From: Bacteroidia bacterium
GTDB taxonomy: Bacteria; Bacteroidota; Bacteroidia; Flavobacteriales; Flavobacteriaceae
Assembly: GCA_030432635.1 (NCBI GenBank)
Contig: JAUIMB010000005.1
Location: 124,001 to 188,000 of the forward strand
Direction: 5' to 3'
Length of the DNA: 64,000 nucleotides
Position numbers and translations under genes: made by a program. The number at the start of each line of letters is the position of its first letter. Within the stretch, counting starts at the first letter, position 1. Shown here piece after piece: positions 50,975-60,730 of this stretch. The notes under the pieces were generated by a model, which was not told the origin of the DNA, made no database searches, and worked only from the letters and a program-made list of their open reading frames with translations.

Positions 50975-52317
50975 CGATCAAATGTTAGTCGTTTCGCGGC
51001 TTTTACATCCAAAACCTTAAAATTGTTGTATACCAAGCTTCCATTTAGGAAAGTGTGCGTTATTCTCGACTTGAAGGTCGTGCCCTCAAAAGGTGACCAA
51101 GCACATTTGTACAAGATATTGTCTTTGTTTACTGTCCACGGACTATTTAAATCAACGATTGCCAAATCTGCATAGTATCCTTTTTTGATATAACCGCGTT
51201 TTTCCACCTGAAATAAAATGGACGGATTATGCGCCATTTTTTCTGCAATCTTTGGTAGTGAAATTTTTTCACGATGGTACATTTCGCACATGGCAACCAA
51301 GGCATGTTGTACCAAAGGGCCTCCCGAAGGAGCTTTGGTGTATGGATTGTTCTTTTCCGCTATTGTATGTGGCGCATGATCGGTAGCAATCACATCTATA
51401 CGATCATCTAATAGTGCTTCCCATAATTGCGCTCTGTCTTTTGCCGTTTTTACAGCAGGATTCCATTTGATATGTGTTCCTTTTCTTGCGTAGTCCTCAT
51501 CACTAAACCAAAGGTGGTGAATACAAACTTCTGCTGTGATTTTTTTATCCCTTAAAGGAATTTTATTGGTGAATAATTTGGTTTCCTTTCCTGTAGATAA
51601 GTGAAAGACATGTAAACGTGCTCCTGTTTTCTTGGCGAGTTCAATAGCTTTGGAAGAAGATAAGTAGCAGGCTTCTTCACTACGTATGATAGGATGTTTT
51701 TCAATAGGAATATTCTCTCCAAACTCGTCAATATGCGCTTGAAGGTTTGTCCTAATGGTCGCTTCGTCTTCGCAGTGGACTGAAATCACCATGTCTGTAC
51801 TACTGAATATCTTTTCTAAAACTTGCGGATTATCGACCAGCATATTTCCGGTAGAAGAGCCTAGGAACAGTTTCAATCCAGCAACAGTTTTAGTATCCAC
51901 CTTCAGGATTTCATCCAAATTATCGTTAGTTCCACCAAACATGAACGAGTAATTAGCGTAAGAGGATTTTGAAGCGATATCAAATTTTTCCTCTAGCTTT
52001 TCAACCGTAGTTGTTTGCGGATTTGTATTTGGCATTTCAATAAATGAGGTGATACCTCCAGCCAAAGCCGCACGGGATTCTGTTTCGATGTTAGCCTTAT
52101 GTGTCAAACCAGGCTCCCTAAAATGCACCTGATCATCAATACAACCAGGAAATACATGTTTTCCTTCGGCATCAATTATGGTTACATCAGCAGATTTAGC
52201 ACTAATGGAACTTGCAACCTCTTTGATTAATTCGCCTTCAATGAGAATATCGCCTTCTACGACTTTACCCTCATTTACAATGTTGGCATTCTTGATAAGT
52301 GTGATCTTATTGCTCAT
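50971..52317 (-). CDS. pyrC: Dihydroorotase
   Basis: 448 residues from ATG 52317, one base after the upstream stop; a TTG 12 bases earlier would overlap that gene. The amidohydrolase metal site begins PGCIDDQVHFREPGL, followed by EMPNTNP and the later DVIATDHAPHTIAEK. It catalyses ring closure of carbamoyl-aspartate in pyrimidine synthesis. The length suggests the type I-like (PyrC/AllB) group. It lies in the operon GT2-pyrC-DUF4296. Confidence 0.93.
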   Translation of the reverse strand: MSNKITLIKNANIVNEGKVVEGDILIEGELIKEVASSISAKSADVTIIDAEGKHVFPGCIDDQVHFREPGLTHKANIETESRAALAGGITSFIEMPNTNPQTTTVEKLEEKFDIASKSSYANYSFMFGGTNDNLDEILKVDTKTVAGLKLFLGSSTGNMLVDNPQVLEKIFSSTDMVISVHCEDEATIRTNLQAHIDEFGENIPIEKHPIIRSEEACYLSSSKAIELAKKTGARLHVFHLSTGKETKLFTNKIPLRDKKITAEVCIHHLWFSDEDYARKGTHIKWNPAVKTAKDRAQLWEALLDDRIDVIATDHAPHTIAEKNNPYTKAPSGGPLVQHALVAMCEMYHREKISLPKIAEKMAHNPSILFQVEKRGYIKKGYYADLAIVDLNSPWTVNKDNILYKCAWSPFEGTTFKSRITHTFLNGSLVYNNFKVLDVKAAKRLTFDR

Positions 52318-52318
52318 T

Positions 52319-53041
52319 TTATTTGCCAAAAATACTTTTAAGTTTCATTTTAACAACTCCAAAAATGGCTTCAGAAATAATGCTTCCGCTCATTTTGGAT
52401 TTTCCTTTGGTTCTATCTGTAAAAATCACAGGCACCTCCACAATGTTGAACTTTTTGAGGTAGGCCTTAAATTTCATTTCAATTTGAAAGGCATAACCTA
52501 CGAATTTGATGTGATCCAAATCTATAGCTTCCAATACCTTTCGATGGTAACAAACAAATCCTGCTGTGGTATCGCAAATGTTCATACGTGTAATAAGTCT
52601 CACATACTTTGATGCACCATACGATAATAACACGCGACTCATAGGCCAATTTACAACATTGACGCCATTAACATATCTCGAGCCAATCGACATATCTGCA
52701 CCTTCATTGGCACAAGCATTATACAAGTAAATCAGGTCATCTGGATTGTGTGAAAAATCGGCATCCATTTCAAAAACATAGTCATAATGACGCTCTAAAC
52801 ACCATTTAAATCCGGCAATATATGCCGTTCCCAAACCCGTTTTACTCGTTCTCGACAGCAGGTGCAAGCGATCTCCAAATTTGTCTTGCATTGACTTGAC
52901 CTTGCTTCCTGTTCCATCTGGAGAACTATCATCAACAACCAAAATGTCAAATTGTTTGTACTGTGAAAGTACCGCATTGACTATAGCTTCGATATTTTCG
53001 ATTTCATTGTATGTTGGTATGATAACGATGGCATCTCGCAT
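52319..53041 (-). CDS. Polyprenol-phosphate mannosyltransferase-like GT2
   Basis: 240 residues. A GT2 catalytic core: VIIPTYNEIENIEAIV, DDSSPDGTG and the DxD-like EMDADFSHNP, with VIFTDRTKGKSKMSGSI near the end. This is the single-domain dolichol-phosphate mannose synthase type without membrane anchors. It probably loads a sugar on polyprenyl phosphate for extracytoplasmic glycosylation. A minus-strand TACTTTTG (53083-53076) upstream may be its -7 element. Confidence 0.9.
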   Translation of the reverse strand: MRDAIVIIPTYNEIENIEAIVNAVLSQYKQFDILVVDDSSPDGTGSKVKSMQDKFGDRLHLLSRTSKTGLGTAYIAGFKWCLERHYDYVFEMDADFSHNPDDLIYLYNACANEGADMSIGSRYVNGVNVVNWPMSRVLLSYGASKYVRLITRMNICDTTAGFVCYHRKVLEAIDLDHIKFVGYAFQIEMKFKAYLKKFNIVEVPVIFTDRTKGKSKMSGSIISEAIFGVVKMKLKSIFGK

Positions 53042-53200
53042 TAATGCAGTAATGGCTATGATGATTAGATGTCAACAAAAGTAAGTTTTTAAAATCTAAC
53101 ATTTCAGTCTTTAAATCATAAACAATGTTAATTTCAAAATGTGTGTATTATTGGCAAAAATTGACATAAAATGCTAAGAAATTCTTCATAGTTTTGTATT

Positions 53201-53854
53201 ATGTTAAGAGATGTCATTTCGAACGATTGGTTCACCTTTTTCATTGTCTTAGGGTTGGCTTGCCTTACCATATCCAAATATATGTTTTCGCATCGGTTTA
53301 AGGATTTTGTAGCAGTCATCGGAAACTCTAAGTATTTGAAGATTTATGCACGAGACCAAAAATTCATTGATGGCTTTGATGCTTTACTCTTTGGAAACCT
53401 GATCATATCGGTATCGGTATTTGCCTATGTTGTCTATTCGACATTTGTAAGTGCTGCGGAGTTTAATCCCAATCAATTTTTCAAGTTACTTTTTGGAGTA
53501 GGTGTATTATTTTTGATAAAAATTCTACTGGAACGATTGATAGGCAGCATTTTTGAAATAGATGAACTTATTGATTCTTACCTCTTTCAGAAAACAACCT
53601 TCAAAAATTACACAGGACTGATATTACTTCCTATAAATTGCATTTTAATTTATACCTTAGAGCCTTCTAAATCAATCATTTTTATAATGTTAGCCCTATT
53701 GATTGTGGTAAATCTTGTGGGATTTATTTCTACATTCAAAACGCATCAAAAACAACTTTTAAACAACATATTCTATTTTATTTTGTATCTTTGCGCTCTT
53801 GAAATCGGACCCTATCTGATTTTATATAAGTTAATTAAAGATTTCAACGCTTAA
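53201..53854 (+). CDS. DUF4271 membrane protein
   Basis: 217 residues with six to seven membrane helices (for example WFTFFIVLGLACLTISKYMF, TGLILLPINCILIYTL, YFILYLCALEIGPYLILYKL). Family DUF4271 is restricted to Bacteroidota and is regularly found directly before hemD, as here (16 bases). Function unknown. Confidence 0.87.
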   Translation: MLRDVISNDWFTFFIVLGLACLTISKYMFSHRFKDFVAVIGNSKYLKIYARDQKFIDGFDALLFGNLIISVSVFAYVVYSTFVSAAEFNPNQFFKLLFGVGVLFLIKILLERLIGSIFEIDELIDSYLFQKTTFKNYTGLILLPINCILIYTLEPSKSIIFIMLALLIVVNLVGFISTFKTHQKQLLNNIFYFILYLCALEIGPYLILYKLIKDFNA

Positions 53855-53870
53855 AACCGCTTAAAGGAAT

Positions 53871-54623
53871 ATGACGAAAGTGAAAACCATTTTAGTGTCC
53901 CAACCAGAACCTAAAATTGAAAACTCACCTTACTTTGATCTTCAGGAGAAGCAAAAAGTAAAAATCGATTTCAGACCGTTTATCCATGTCGAAGGAGTTG
54001 AGGCTAAGGAAATCAGACAGCAAAAAGTCGATCTTTCCAATTATACTGCTATTATTTTAACCAGTAGAAATTCTGTGGACCATTTCTTTAGAGTGGCCGA
54101 TGAAATGCGCTTCAAGGTGCCTGATACGATGAAATATTTTTGCCAGTCGGAAGCTGTAGCGTATTACCTTCAAAAGTATGTGGTTTACAGAAAGCGTAAG
54201 ATTTATGTTGGAAAACGAACGTTTGCAGATTTAGTACCTTTATTCAAGAAGTACAAAGATGAAAGTTTTCTATTACCTACAACAGACAAATTGAAGCCTC
54301 AGGTTCCTGAGATACTTGACGACTTGAATGTGAAATGGAAACAAGCTGTATTCTACAAAACAGTTATCAGTGATTTATCTGATCTTGCAAATGTGTATTA
54401 TGATATCTTGGTATTCTTCAGTCCGTCAGGAATTGAATCTTTATTTCACAACTTCCCTGAGTTCAAACAAAATGATACGCGTATTGCAGTGTTTGGCAAT
54501 ACAACCATTAAAGCTGTGGAATCCCATGGCCTGAGAGTGGACATTGCAGCACCAACACCTGAAACACCATCTATGACAATGGCATTACAAAAATATATTG
54601 ATAAGGTAAACAAAGGAAAGTAA
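53871..54623 (+). CDS. hemD: Uroporphyrinogen-III synthase
   Basis: 250 residues. Two-lobed HemD fold with AIILTSRNSVDHFFRVAD and DILVFFSPSGIESLFHNFPEF, plus the C-terminal AVFGNTTIKAVESHGLRVDIAAPTPETPSM. It closes hydroxymethylbilane with ring D inversion in haem synthesis. It follows the DUF4271 gene, and a strong terminator follows. Confidence 0.9.
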   Translation: MTKVKTILVSQPEPKIENSPYFDLQEKQKVKIDFRPFIHVEGVEAKEIRQQKVDLSNYTAIILTSRNSVDHFFRVADEMRFKVPDTMKYFCQSEAVAYYLQKYVVYRKRKIYVGKRTFADLVPLFKKYKDESFLLPTTDKLKPQVPEILDDLNVKWKQAVFYKTVISDLSDLANVYYDILVFFSPSGIESLFHNFPEFKQNDTRIAVFGNTTIKAVESHGLRVDIAAPTPETPSMTMALQKYIDKVNKGK

Positions 54624-54647
54624 TTTGCTTGGACCTTACATCTATTC

Positions 54648-54684
54648 AAAAAAAAGCGATTTCAAATGAAATCGCTTTTTTTTT
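54648..54684. terminator. Bidirectional terminator between hemD and pckA
   Basis: GCGATTTC/GAAATCGC with an AAAT loop, flanked by runs of eight or more A and T. It serves both convergent genes. Confidence 0.9.
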
Positions 54685-54701
54685 GATAATTCCTTCAAGG
54701 C

Positions 54702-56318
54702 TTAAAAAGCATAACGCTGAGGACCACCTCTTCTAATTTCTTCGCTCGCATAATCTTCAAATTTCTTGAAGTTTTCACGAAACGCATTAGCGAGTTTAAA
54801 TGCTGTTTTATAATAAGCTTCGTCGTTGTTCCATGTTGTTCGCGGACTCAACACTTCCTTAGGTACACCAGGACAAGTTCTTGGCTGTGCCACACCAAAC
54901 ACAGAATGGATATGGTAATCGTCATAATTATACAATCCTAGATCGCCATTAAGCACTGCGCTAATCATTGCTCGAGTATATTTCAATTTCATTCTAGTAC
55001 CAACACCGTAAGAACCTCCTGTCCAACCTGTGTTCACCAACCAAACATTGACTCCAGCTTCTTTCATTTTATGGCTTAGCATTTCAGCATATTTGGTAGG
55101 ATGCAAAGGCATAAATGGAGCACCAAAACAAGCTGAGAAACTTGGTACAGGCTCATCGATTCCTGCTTCGGTACCTGCAACTTTTGCCGTATATCCAGAG
55201 ATAAAATGATATGCCGCTTGACTAGGAGTTAATTTTGAAATTGGAGGCAAAACACCAAATGCATCTGCAGTAAGGAAAAATATATTTTTTGGATTGGTAC
55301 CAATAGACGGTTTTTTAATATTATCGATGTGATAAATAGGATAACTTACTCTTGTATTTTGGGTGATACTAGTATCAGCAAAGTCGACTTCACCTTTGTC
55401 ATTGATTATGACATTTTCTAGAATGGCTCCAGGTTTAATCGCATCATAAATTTCAGGTTCTTGTTCTTTTGATAAGTTTATCACTTTCGCATAACAACCA
55501 CCTTCAAAATTAAACACCGTATTTTCATTAGTCCAACCATGTTCGTCATCACCAATCAAACTGCGATCTGGATCTGTTGACAAAGTTGTTTTACCTGTTC
55601 CAGATAGGCCAAAGAAAATTGCGGTATCACCTTCTTTTCCAACATTGGCACTACAGTGCATTGGTAATGTGTTTTTGAATACAGGAAGAATAAAGTTCAA
55701 TGCAGAGAATATACCCTTTTTTATTTCACCAGTGTAGCCTGTTCCTCCAATGATCGCCTTTTTCCTTGTAAAATCGAGTATGGCAAAATTATGTTGACGT
55801 GTGCCATCTACTTCTGGGTTAGCCATGAATCCTGGCGCATTAACCACAGTCCATTCTGGTGTGAAATTTTTCAATTCTTCTTCCGAAGGACGCAAGAACA
55901 TATTGTAGGCAAACATATTGCTCCAAGGGTATTCATTGATAACACGAATATTCAATCGATAATTATCATCGGCACAAGCATAGCTATCTCTAACAAAAAC
56001 TTCTTTTCCAGATAAATACGCCGTGATTTTCTCGTACAATTTCTGAAATTTTTCAGAATCAAACGGTTTATTAATATTTCCCCACCAAACGCGATCCTCT
56101 GTAATATCATCTTTCACTATAAATCGATCCTGAGGAGATCGTCCTGTAAATTCTCCTGTATTTACAGCTAAGGTATTATTGGAAGTTTCGACACCTTGTC
56201 CCTTTTCGACAGCAATTTCCTGGAGTTGCTCAGGAGATAGTTGGTATCTAACCGTTGCATCTTTTATACCGTATGTATCTAACGAAATCGTTTTCGTAAC
56301 TTGTGTATGGTTTACCAT
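54702..56318 (-). CDS. pckA: Phosphoenolpyruvate carboxykinase (ATP)
   Basis: 538 residues. Kinase loop GLSGTGKTTLSTDPDR, metal site FEGGCYAKVINLSKEQEPEIYDAI, and substrate-binding TGRSPQDRFIV near the N-terminus. This is the ATP-dependent form used for gluconeogenesis from oxaloacetate. Length is normal. Monocistronic. Confidence 0.97.
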   Translation of the reverse strand: MVNHTQVTKTISLDTYGIKDATVRYQLSPEQLQEIAVEKGQGVETSNNTLAVNTGEFTGRSPQDRFIVKDDITEDRVWWGNINKPFDSEKFQKLYEKITAYLSGKEVFVRDSYACADDNYRLNIRVINEYPWSNMFAYNMFLRPSEEELKNFTPEWTVVNAPGFMANPEVDGTRQHNFAILDFTRKKAIIGGTGYTGEIKKGIFSALNFILPVFKNTLPMHCSANVGKEGDTAIFFGLSGTGKTTLSTDPDRSLIGDDEHGWTNENTVFNFEGGCYAKVINLSKEQEPEIYDAIKPGAILENVIINDKGEVDFADTSITQNTRVSYPIYHIDNIKKPSIGTNPKNIFFLTADAFGVLPPISKLTPSQAAYHFISGYTAKVAGTEAGIDEPVPSFSACFGAPFMPLHPTKYAEMLSHKMKEAGVNVWLVNTGWTGGSYGVGTRMKLKYTRAMISAVLNGDLGLYNYDDYHIHSVFGVAQPRTCPGVPKEVLSPRTTWNNDEAYYKTAFKLANAFRENFKKFEDYASEEIRRGGPQRYAF

Positions 56319-56379
56319 AATTTTCTTTGTGTTGTTTACAATGCAAAATTACACATTATTTTAAAGTAGCTTTACTATT

Positions 56380-56775
56380 TTAGGATTTATCGGACTTGAT
56401 TTTCAAAAAGTTTATCAACATGACCAACCATGCCATTATTAGTAGTAATCCGCCTATTGGAGTGACAAAACCTATTCGTCTAAAATCGATTGGAGAAAGC
56501 TCATTTGTAGCTAATCCATAGATCGACCCAGAAAAAAACACAACACCAACCACCACAAGATAAAATATCGTGTTCCTTGTCGTATTTTTTAGAAATGAAT
56601 TGGTTCCTAGGAACAATAGAAACAAAGCATGATACATTTGATATTTTACGCCTGTTTCAAAGGTTTGAAGCCCTTCATGGGAAATCTTAGGTTTTAATCC
56701 ATGAGCTCCAAAAGCTCCTAGAATTATTGCAATCACTCCTAGTAAGCATCCGGCAACAAGAATTTTTTTGTTCAT
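56380..56775 (-). CDS. DUF423 membrane protein
   Basis: 131 residues, four membrane helices. AGCLLGVIAIILGAFGAHGLK at the N-terminus, YHALFLLFLG, and IGFVTPIGGLLLIMAWLVM at the C-terminus are the YgdD/DUF423 signature. No known function. Confidence 0.88.
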   Translation of the reverse strand: MNKKILVAGCLLGVIAIILGAFGAHGLKPKISHEGLQTFETGVKYQMYHALFLLFLGTNSFLKNTTRNTIFYLVVVGVVFFSGSIYGLATNELSPIDFRRIGFVTPIGGLLLIMAWLVMLINFLKIKSDKS

Positions 56776-56879
56776 ATATAAATGAGATTTTGGTTTTTAG
56801 AACCCTTAGTATTTAGTAATTTCGTTTTGAAATTTTCAATTTGAAGATTCTTTAACAAAATTACTCAACTCGACCCATT

Positions 56880-58244
56880 ATGCGAAAAATTTTAATCGTT
56901 GGTGCTGGAAAATCTGCCTCATATCTCATTAAGTATTTGTTAGATAAATCTACTGAAGAAGATCTGCACCTTATTGTAGGTGATATTAATATAAGAAATG
57001 CCAAAAAACTCATTGGAGATCATGAAAACGCCAATGCTATTTCATTGGATGTATTTGATAAGGTCTCTAGACAAGCTGCCATTCAAAGTGCCGACATTGT
57101 AGTTTCCATGCTTCCTGCAAGATTCCATCTAGAAGTTGCCATAGATTGTGTAACCTACAGAAAAAATTTAGTCACAGCTTCTTATGTGAGTGAAGGCATG
57201 CAAAATTTACACAATGCTGTCAAGGAAAAGGGACTCATTTTCATGAATGAAATTGGTGTTGACCCAGGAATTGACCATATGAGTGCAATGCAAGTCATTG
57301 ATGAGATTCGTGCGAAAGGTGGAAAGATGATTTTGTTTGAGTCTTTTACTGGTGGACTTGTAGCTCCCGAAAGCGATGACAATCTTTGGAACTACAAATT
57401 CACATGGAATCCTAGAAATGTCGTCGTTGCAGGACAAGGTAGCGCTGCAAAATTTCTTCAGGAGAATTCCTATAAATACATCCCTTACAATCGATTGTTC
57501 AGACGAACAGAGTTTTTGGAAATTGAAGGCTTCGGACGATTTGAAGCATATGCCAATCGCGATTCGCTAAAATACCAATCGGTTTATGGATTGAACGATG
57601 TCAGAACCTTGTATCGTGGAACCATGCGTCGTGTAGGTTTTAGTCGTGCTTGGAACATGTTTGTACAACTTGGATTAACCGATGACAGTTACACTATAGA
57701 TGACAGTGAAAACATGACATATCGCGACTTTGTTAATGCATTCCTGCCTTACAGCCATACCGATTCTGTCGAATTAAAGTTTAGACATGCTCTTAAAATC
57801 GACCAAGATGATATTGTTTGGGATAAATTGGAAGAACTTGACATTTTTAGTGCGACAAAGATGGTCGGACTCAAAAAGGCGACTCCAGCGCAAATCCTTC
57901 AAAAAATATTAATGGACAGTTGGACACTTGCGGAAAATGATAAAGACATGATTGTCATGTATCATAAGTTTGGTTATGAACTCAATGGAAAACGCTATCA
58001 AATTGACTCCAATATGGTAGTTACAGGAGAGGACCAAACTTATACTGCTATGGCGAAAACGGTTGGATTACCTCTTGCGATGGCAACATTGGCCATTCTT
58101 AATGAAAAAATCACAACTCCAGGTGTTCAAATTCCAATCGCTAAGGACGTGTATGAGCCTATTTTGAAGGAACTTCAGGATTATGGTATCGTATTTACTG
58201 AAAAAGACGTACCGTATTTAGGCTATAATCCTTTGAATGTATAG
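56880..58244 (+). CDS. Saccharopine dehydrogenase family protein
   Basis: 454 residues. N-terminal Rossmann motif GAGKSASYLIKYL, the ATASYVSEGM-type segment TASYVSEGMQNL, then NEIGVDPGIDHMSAM and SFTGGLVAPESDDNLWNYKFTWNPRNVV. This is the LYS9-like saccharopine reductase/dehydrogenase layout. It probably acts in lysine breakdown to aminoadipate semialdehyde. It is followed after 2 bases by an Lrp regulator gene, a natural local controller. Confidence 0.9.
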   Translation: MRKILIVGAGKSASYLIKYLLDKSTEEDLHLIVGDINIRNAKKLIGDHENANAISLDVFDKVSRQAAIQSADIVVSMLPARFHLEVAIDCVTYRKNLVTASYVSEGMQNLHNAVKEKGLIFMNEIGVDPGIDHMSAMQVIDEIRAKGGKMILFESFTGGLVAPESDDNLWNYKFTWNPRNVVVAGQGSAAKFLQENSYKYIPYNRLFRRTEFLEIEGFGRFEAYANRDSLKYQSVYGLNDVRTLYRGTMRRVGFSRAWNMFVQLGLTDDSYTIDDSENMTYRDFVNAFLPYSHTDSVELKFRHALKIDQDDIVWDKLEELDIFSATKMVGLKKATPAQILQKILMDSWTLAENDKDMIVMYHKFGYELNGKRYQIDSNMVVTGEDQTYTAMAKTVGLPLAMATLAILNEKITTPGVQIPIAKDVYEPILKELQDYGIVFTEKDVPYLGYNPLNV

Positions 58245-58246
58245 TC

Positions 58247-58717
58247 ATGAAAATAGTCAATCAAAACATACAAATTGATGGTATCGATAAAAAGATCTTA
58301 CGAGCCTTAATGGCAGATGCTCGAACTCCAATTCTTGAAATTGCGCGAATGGTTGGAATTTCTGGTGCTGCCATTCATCAACGCCTACGGAAACTCGAAA
58401 AATCCGGATTGATTTCGGGTTCAAAATTTGTAATCAACCCTAAGGTTTTGGGCTATACCACTATGGCTTATATTGGTATTTTCTTAGATAAAGCCATGAG
58501 CAATCCTGAAGCGGTTAAACAGCTAAAAAAAATTCCTGAAGTGCTCGAATGTCACTACACCACAGGAAACTGGAGCATATTTATCAAGGTCTTATGCAAG
58601 GACAATGAGCATCTTATGCATGTGTTGAATCGCGATATCCAATCCATTACTGGTGTTTCGAGAACCGAAACTTTTATTTCCTTAGATCAGCAAATCGAAC
58701 GTCAAATTAAGATTTGA
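58247..58717 (+). CDS. Lrp/AsnC-family transcriptional regulator
   Basis: 156 residues. HTH segment DKKILRALMADARTPILEIARMVGISGAAIHQRLRKLEKSG and a C-terminal RAM amino-acid-sensing domain (HYTTGNWSIFIKVLCKDNEHL). Lying 2 bases after the saccharopine dehydrogenase gene, it probably responds to lysine or another amino acid and regulates this operon. Confidence 0.93.
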   Translation: MKIVNQNIQIDGIDKKILRALMADARTPILEIARMVGISGAAIHQRLRKLEKSGLISGSKFVINPKVLGYTTMAYIGIFLDKAMSNPEAVKQLKKIPEVLECHYTTGNWSIFIKVLCKDNEHLMHVLNRDIQSITGVSRTETFISLDQQIERQIKI

Positions 58718-58722
58718 AAAAC

Positions 58723-59448
58723 CTAATCCCTAGACAAAAATATACTCAAAACATACCAAAACAAAAGCATAAGTGAGGCGAATAGACCTAATGATGCTGG
58801 AATGTATTCATCTTCTGAATATTTATGAATCAAGTTAGAAGTTTGATACAATATCGATCCTCCTGCCAAAAGGCACATTGCAACTGAAAACCAAAGTCCT
58901 AGATTAAATCCGAACAATGATCCAGCGATAATCAGTCCTATAGCTATAAAAAAGCCAATCGTTAAACCTGATCTCATAAAGGAGAAGTCCTTTTTGGTAA
59001 CAAATACCACTGCAGATAAACCAGTAAATAATGCTAGGGTAACAATGGCAGCTTGATTAAGGATCTCTGGTCCAGATTCCATGTAATAAGCTGCAATATA
59101 AATGAGTGGCACAAAAATAAAGGCCTCAGCCAAAATATAAAGACCATAAGCAAGATACTGCATGTTTTTGTCCTTGGTTCTCAATGCCATACCTTCCGCA
59201 TAGTTAGTAATGAACATAAATCCACCAAGCATGATCAACCATCGCCAACCTTGCGTCATGGACAAGGCAAATTCAACTATGGTATCACTCTGCAATAATA
59301 ACCACTCAAAAAGAATAAATACCAAAACACCACCAGCAACATGTGCATAGGTCTTTTTATAAAAGGCGACGCGTTCTGCATCATTGAGCCTACTGACTAC
59401 CAATTTACCATCGAAGTTTTCGAATGGACTCATATTAGAGTTTTCCAT
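58723..59448 (-). CDS. Bax inhibitor-1/YccA family membrane protein
   Basis: 241 residues with seven membrane helices after a 30-residue cytoplasmic N-terminus. The last helix region SEDEYIPASLGLFASLMLLFWYVL and the overall length match the BI-1 family. Family members leak protons or calcium and interact with FtsH in bacteria. The role here is unknown. Confidence 0.87.
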   Translation of the reverse strand: MENSNMSPFENFDGKLVVSRLNDAERVAFYKKTYAHVAGGVLVFILFEWLLLQSDTIVEFALSMTQGWRWLIMLGGFMFITNYAEGMALRTKDKNMQYLAYGLYILAEAFIFVPLIYIAAYYMESGPEILNQAAIVTLALFTGLSAVVFVTKKDFSFMRSGLTIGFFIAIGLIIAGSLFGFNLGLWFSVAMCLLAGGSILYQTSNLIHKYSEDEYIPASLGLFASLMLLFWYVLSIFLSRD

Positions 59449-59488
59449 AATACGGTTTTAAAATTAATAACATGAAGGTAGTAAAAGA

Positions 59489-59522
59489 AAACCGAACCAC
59501 ACAATTATTGTACGTTCGGTTT
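59489..59522. terminator. Terminator-like stem between BI-1 and peptidase genes
   Basis: AAACCGAAC and GTTCGGTTT form a 9-bp perfect stem with a long AT-rich loop, 23 bases after the peptidase stop (minus strand) and followed there by TCTTTTAC. Confidence 0.55.
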
Positions 59523-59544
59523 CATATGAATATGTTTCGAGTGT

Positions 59545-60249
59545 CTAATCTCTGCTACCAAACACCTGCATCGCCCAATATAACAAAGATGCCAGAGCTC
59601 CAATAGCAGCCACCAAATAGGTTCTTGCTGCCCATTTCAAGGCATCTTCAGATCCCTTGTACTCCTCTGGCGTGACCATATTTTTGTTCTTTAGCCAAGC
59701 TAAGGCACGATTGCTGGCATCGTACTCTACTGGCAAGGTAATAAAGCTGAATAATGTCGCAAATCCCATAAACGCGAGTCCAGCGATTGCTACCCAAAAT
59801 CCTAAGCCTACACCTGCTGCTGCACCTAGCACCAATCCGCCAATCACGAGCCATTGTGACATTCCTGAAGTCACGCTAACAATTGGCACCAATGCCGAAC
59901 GCATACCTAAGGCACTGTATGCTTGTGCATGTTGAATGGCATGACCTACCTCATGGGCTGACACTGCAGCTGCTGCAGCATTTCTTTGATTATACACAGC
60001 CTCACTGAGGTTTACGGTTTTATTTTTTGGGTTATAATGGTCAGTAAGCTGTCCGCTTACAGAGATAACCTCAACATCTGAAATGCCGTGATCTGCCAAC
60101 ATACGCTCAGCTATCTCACGTCCACTCATACCATTTCGCAATTGTACTCTAGAGTATTGCGCAAATTTTCGTTTCAGCTGATTGCTCACCAACCAACTGA
60201 CTAGTGCTATGGCACCAATTAATATATAATATCCTGTTAATCCAGTCAT
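59545..60249 (-). CDS. YugP-type membrane zinc metallopeptidase
   Basis: 234 residues. An N-terminal membrane helix is followed by the zinc site HEVGHAIQHAQ (HExxH) and two or three more helices. The C-terminal LPVEYDASNRALAWL provides the conserved E/D third ligand region. Family: neutral zinc metallopeptidase DUF2227/YugP type. Substrate unknown. Confidence 0.87.
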   Translation of the reverse strand: MTGLTGYYILIGAIALVSWLVSNQLKRKFAQYSRVQLRNGMSGREIAERMLADHGISDVEVISVSGQLTDHYNPKNKTVNLSEAVYNQRNAAAAAVSAHEVGHAIQHAQAYSALGMRSALVPIVSVTSGMSQWLVIGGLVLGAAAGVGLGFWVAIAGLAFMGFATLFSFITLPVEYDASNRALAWLKNKNMVTPEEYKGSEDALKWAARTYLVAAIGALASLLYWAMQVFGSRD

Positions 60250-60387
60250 TTTTTTTAAATTTTAGGTTAGAAGTTTCTAATCCAATTGCAAAAAATGCGC
60301 CAATGTTGCAATAGGAAATTTTGTCAGTAATTACCTCGTGATCGTTATACCATTTATCACTAGGATTTACCGTAATAACAAATCGTA

Positions 60388-60729
60388 TTAGTCTTTGGAA
60401 TGAATAATTTTAGTGACTACTGAATTATCGAAAAGAATGATAAGTCGCTCATCATTAGATTCAAAAAAACTTGGTGCTTTCCCTAAAGAGTACATCAAAT
60501 GTTCTTTTCCTTCCAAGTTGGAAACTTCAGGTTCGCCTAAGAGTTGAATGATCTCATCTTTACGTTTGCCGATGAAACGTTCATTTTCAATAATATCCTT
60601 AGACATTTTGTAGCGCAAGGTAGGTTCATTATTCCAATCTGTAGGATCAAATTCCCGTTCATTAAGTGATATCAAAAATACACTGATGACAATGGCAATG
60701 AGAAGTACTCCAACAACTTTTTTTAACAT
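60388..60729 (-). CDS. Small anchored protein, BamE/SmpA-like
   Basis: 113 residues. One N-terminal membrane helix (VVGVLLIAIVISVFLISL), then a soluble part with FIGKRKDEIIQLLGEPEVSN and MYSLG, reminiscent of the BamE/OmlA fold (helix-turn with LGxP). It has no lipobox, unlike BamE. It lies directly downstream of leuS (1 base) on the same strand. Function not known. Confidence 0.55.
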   Translation of the reverse strand: MLKKVVGVLLIAIVISVFLISLNEREFDPTDWNNEPTLRYKMSKDIIENERFIGKRKDEIIQLLGEPEVSNLEGKEHLMYSLGKAPSFFESNDERLIILFDNSVVTKIIHSKD

Positions 60730-60730
60730 C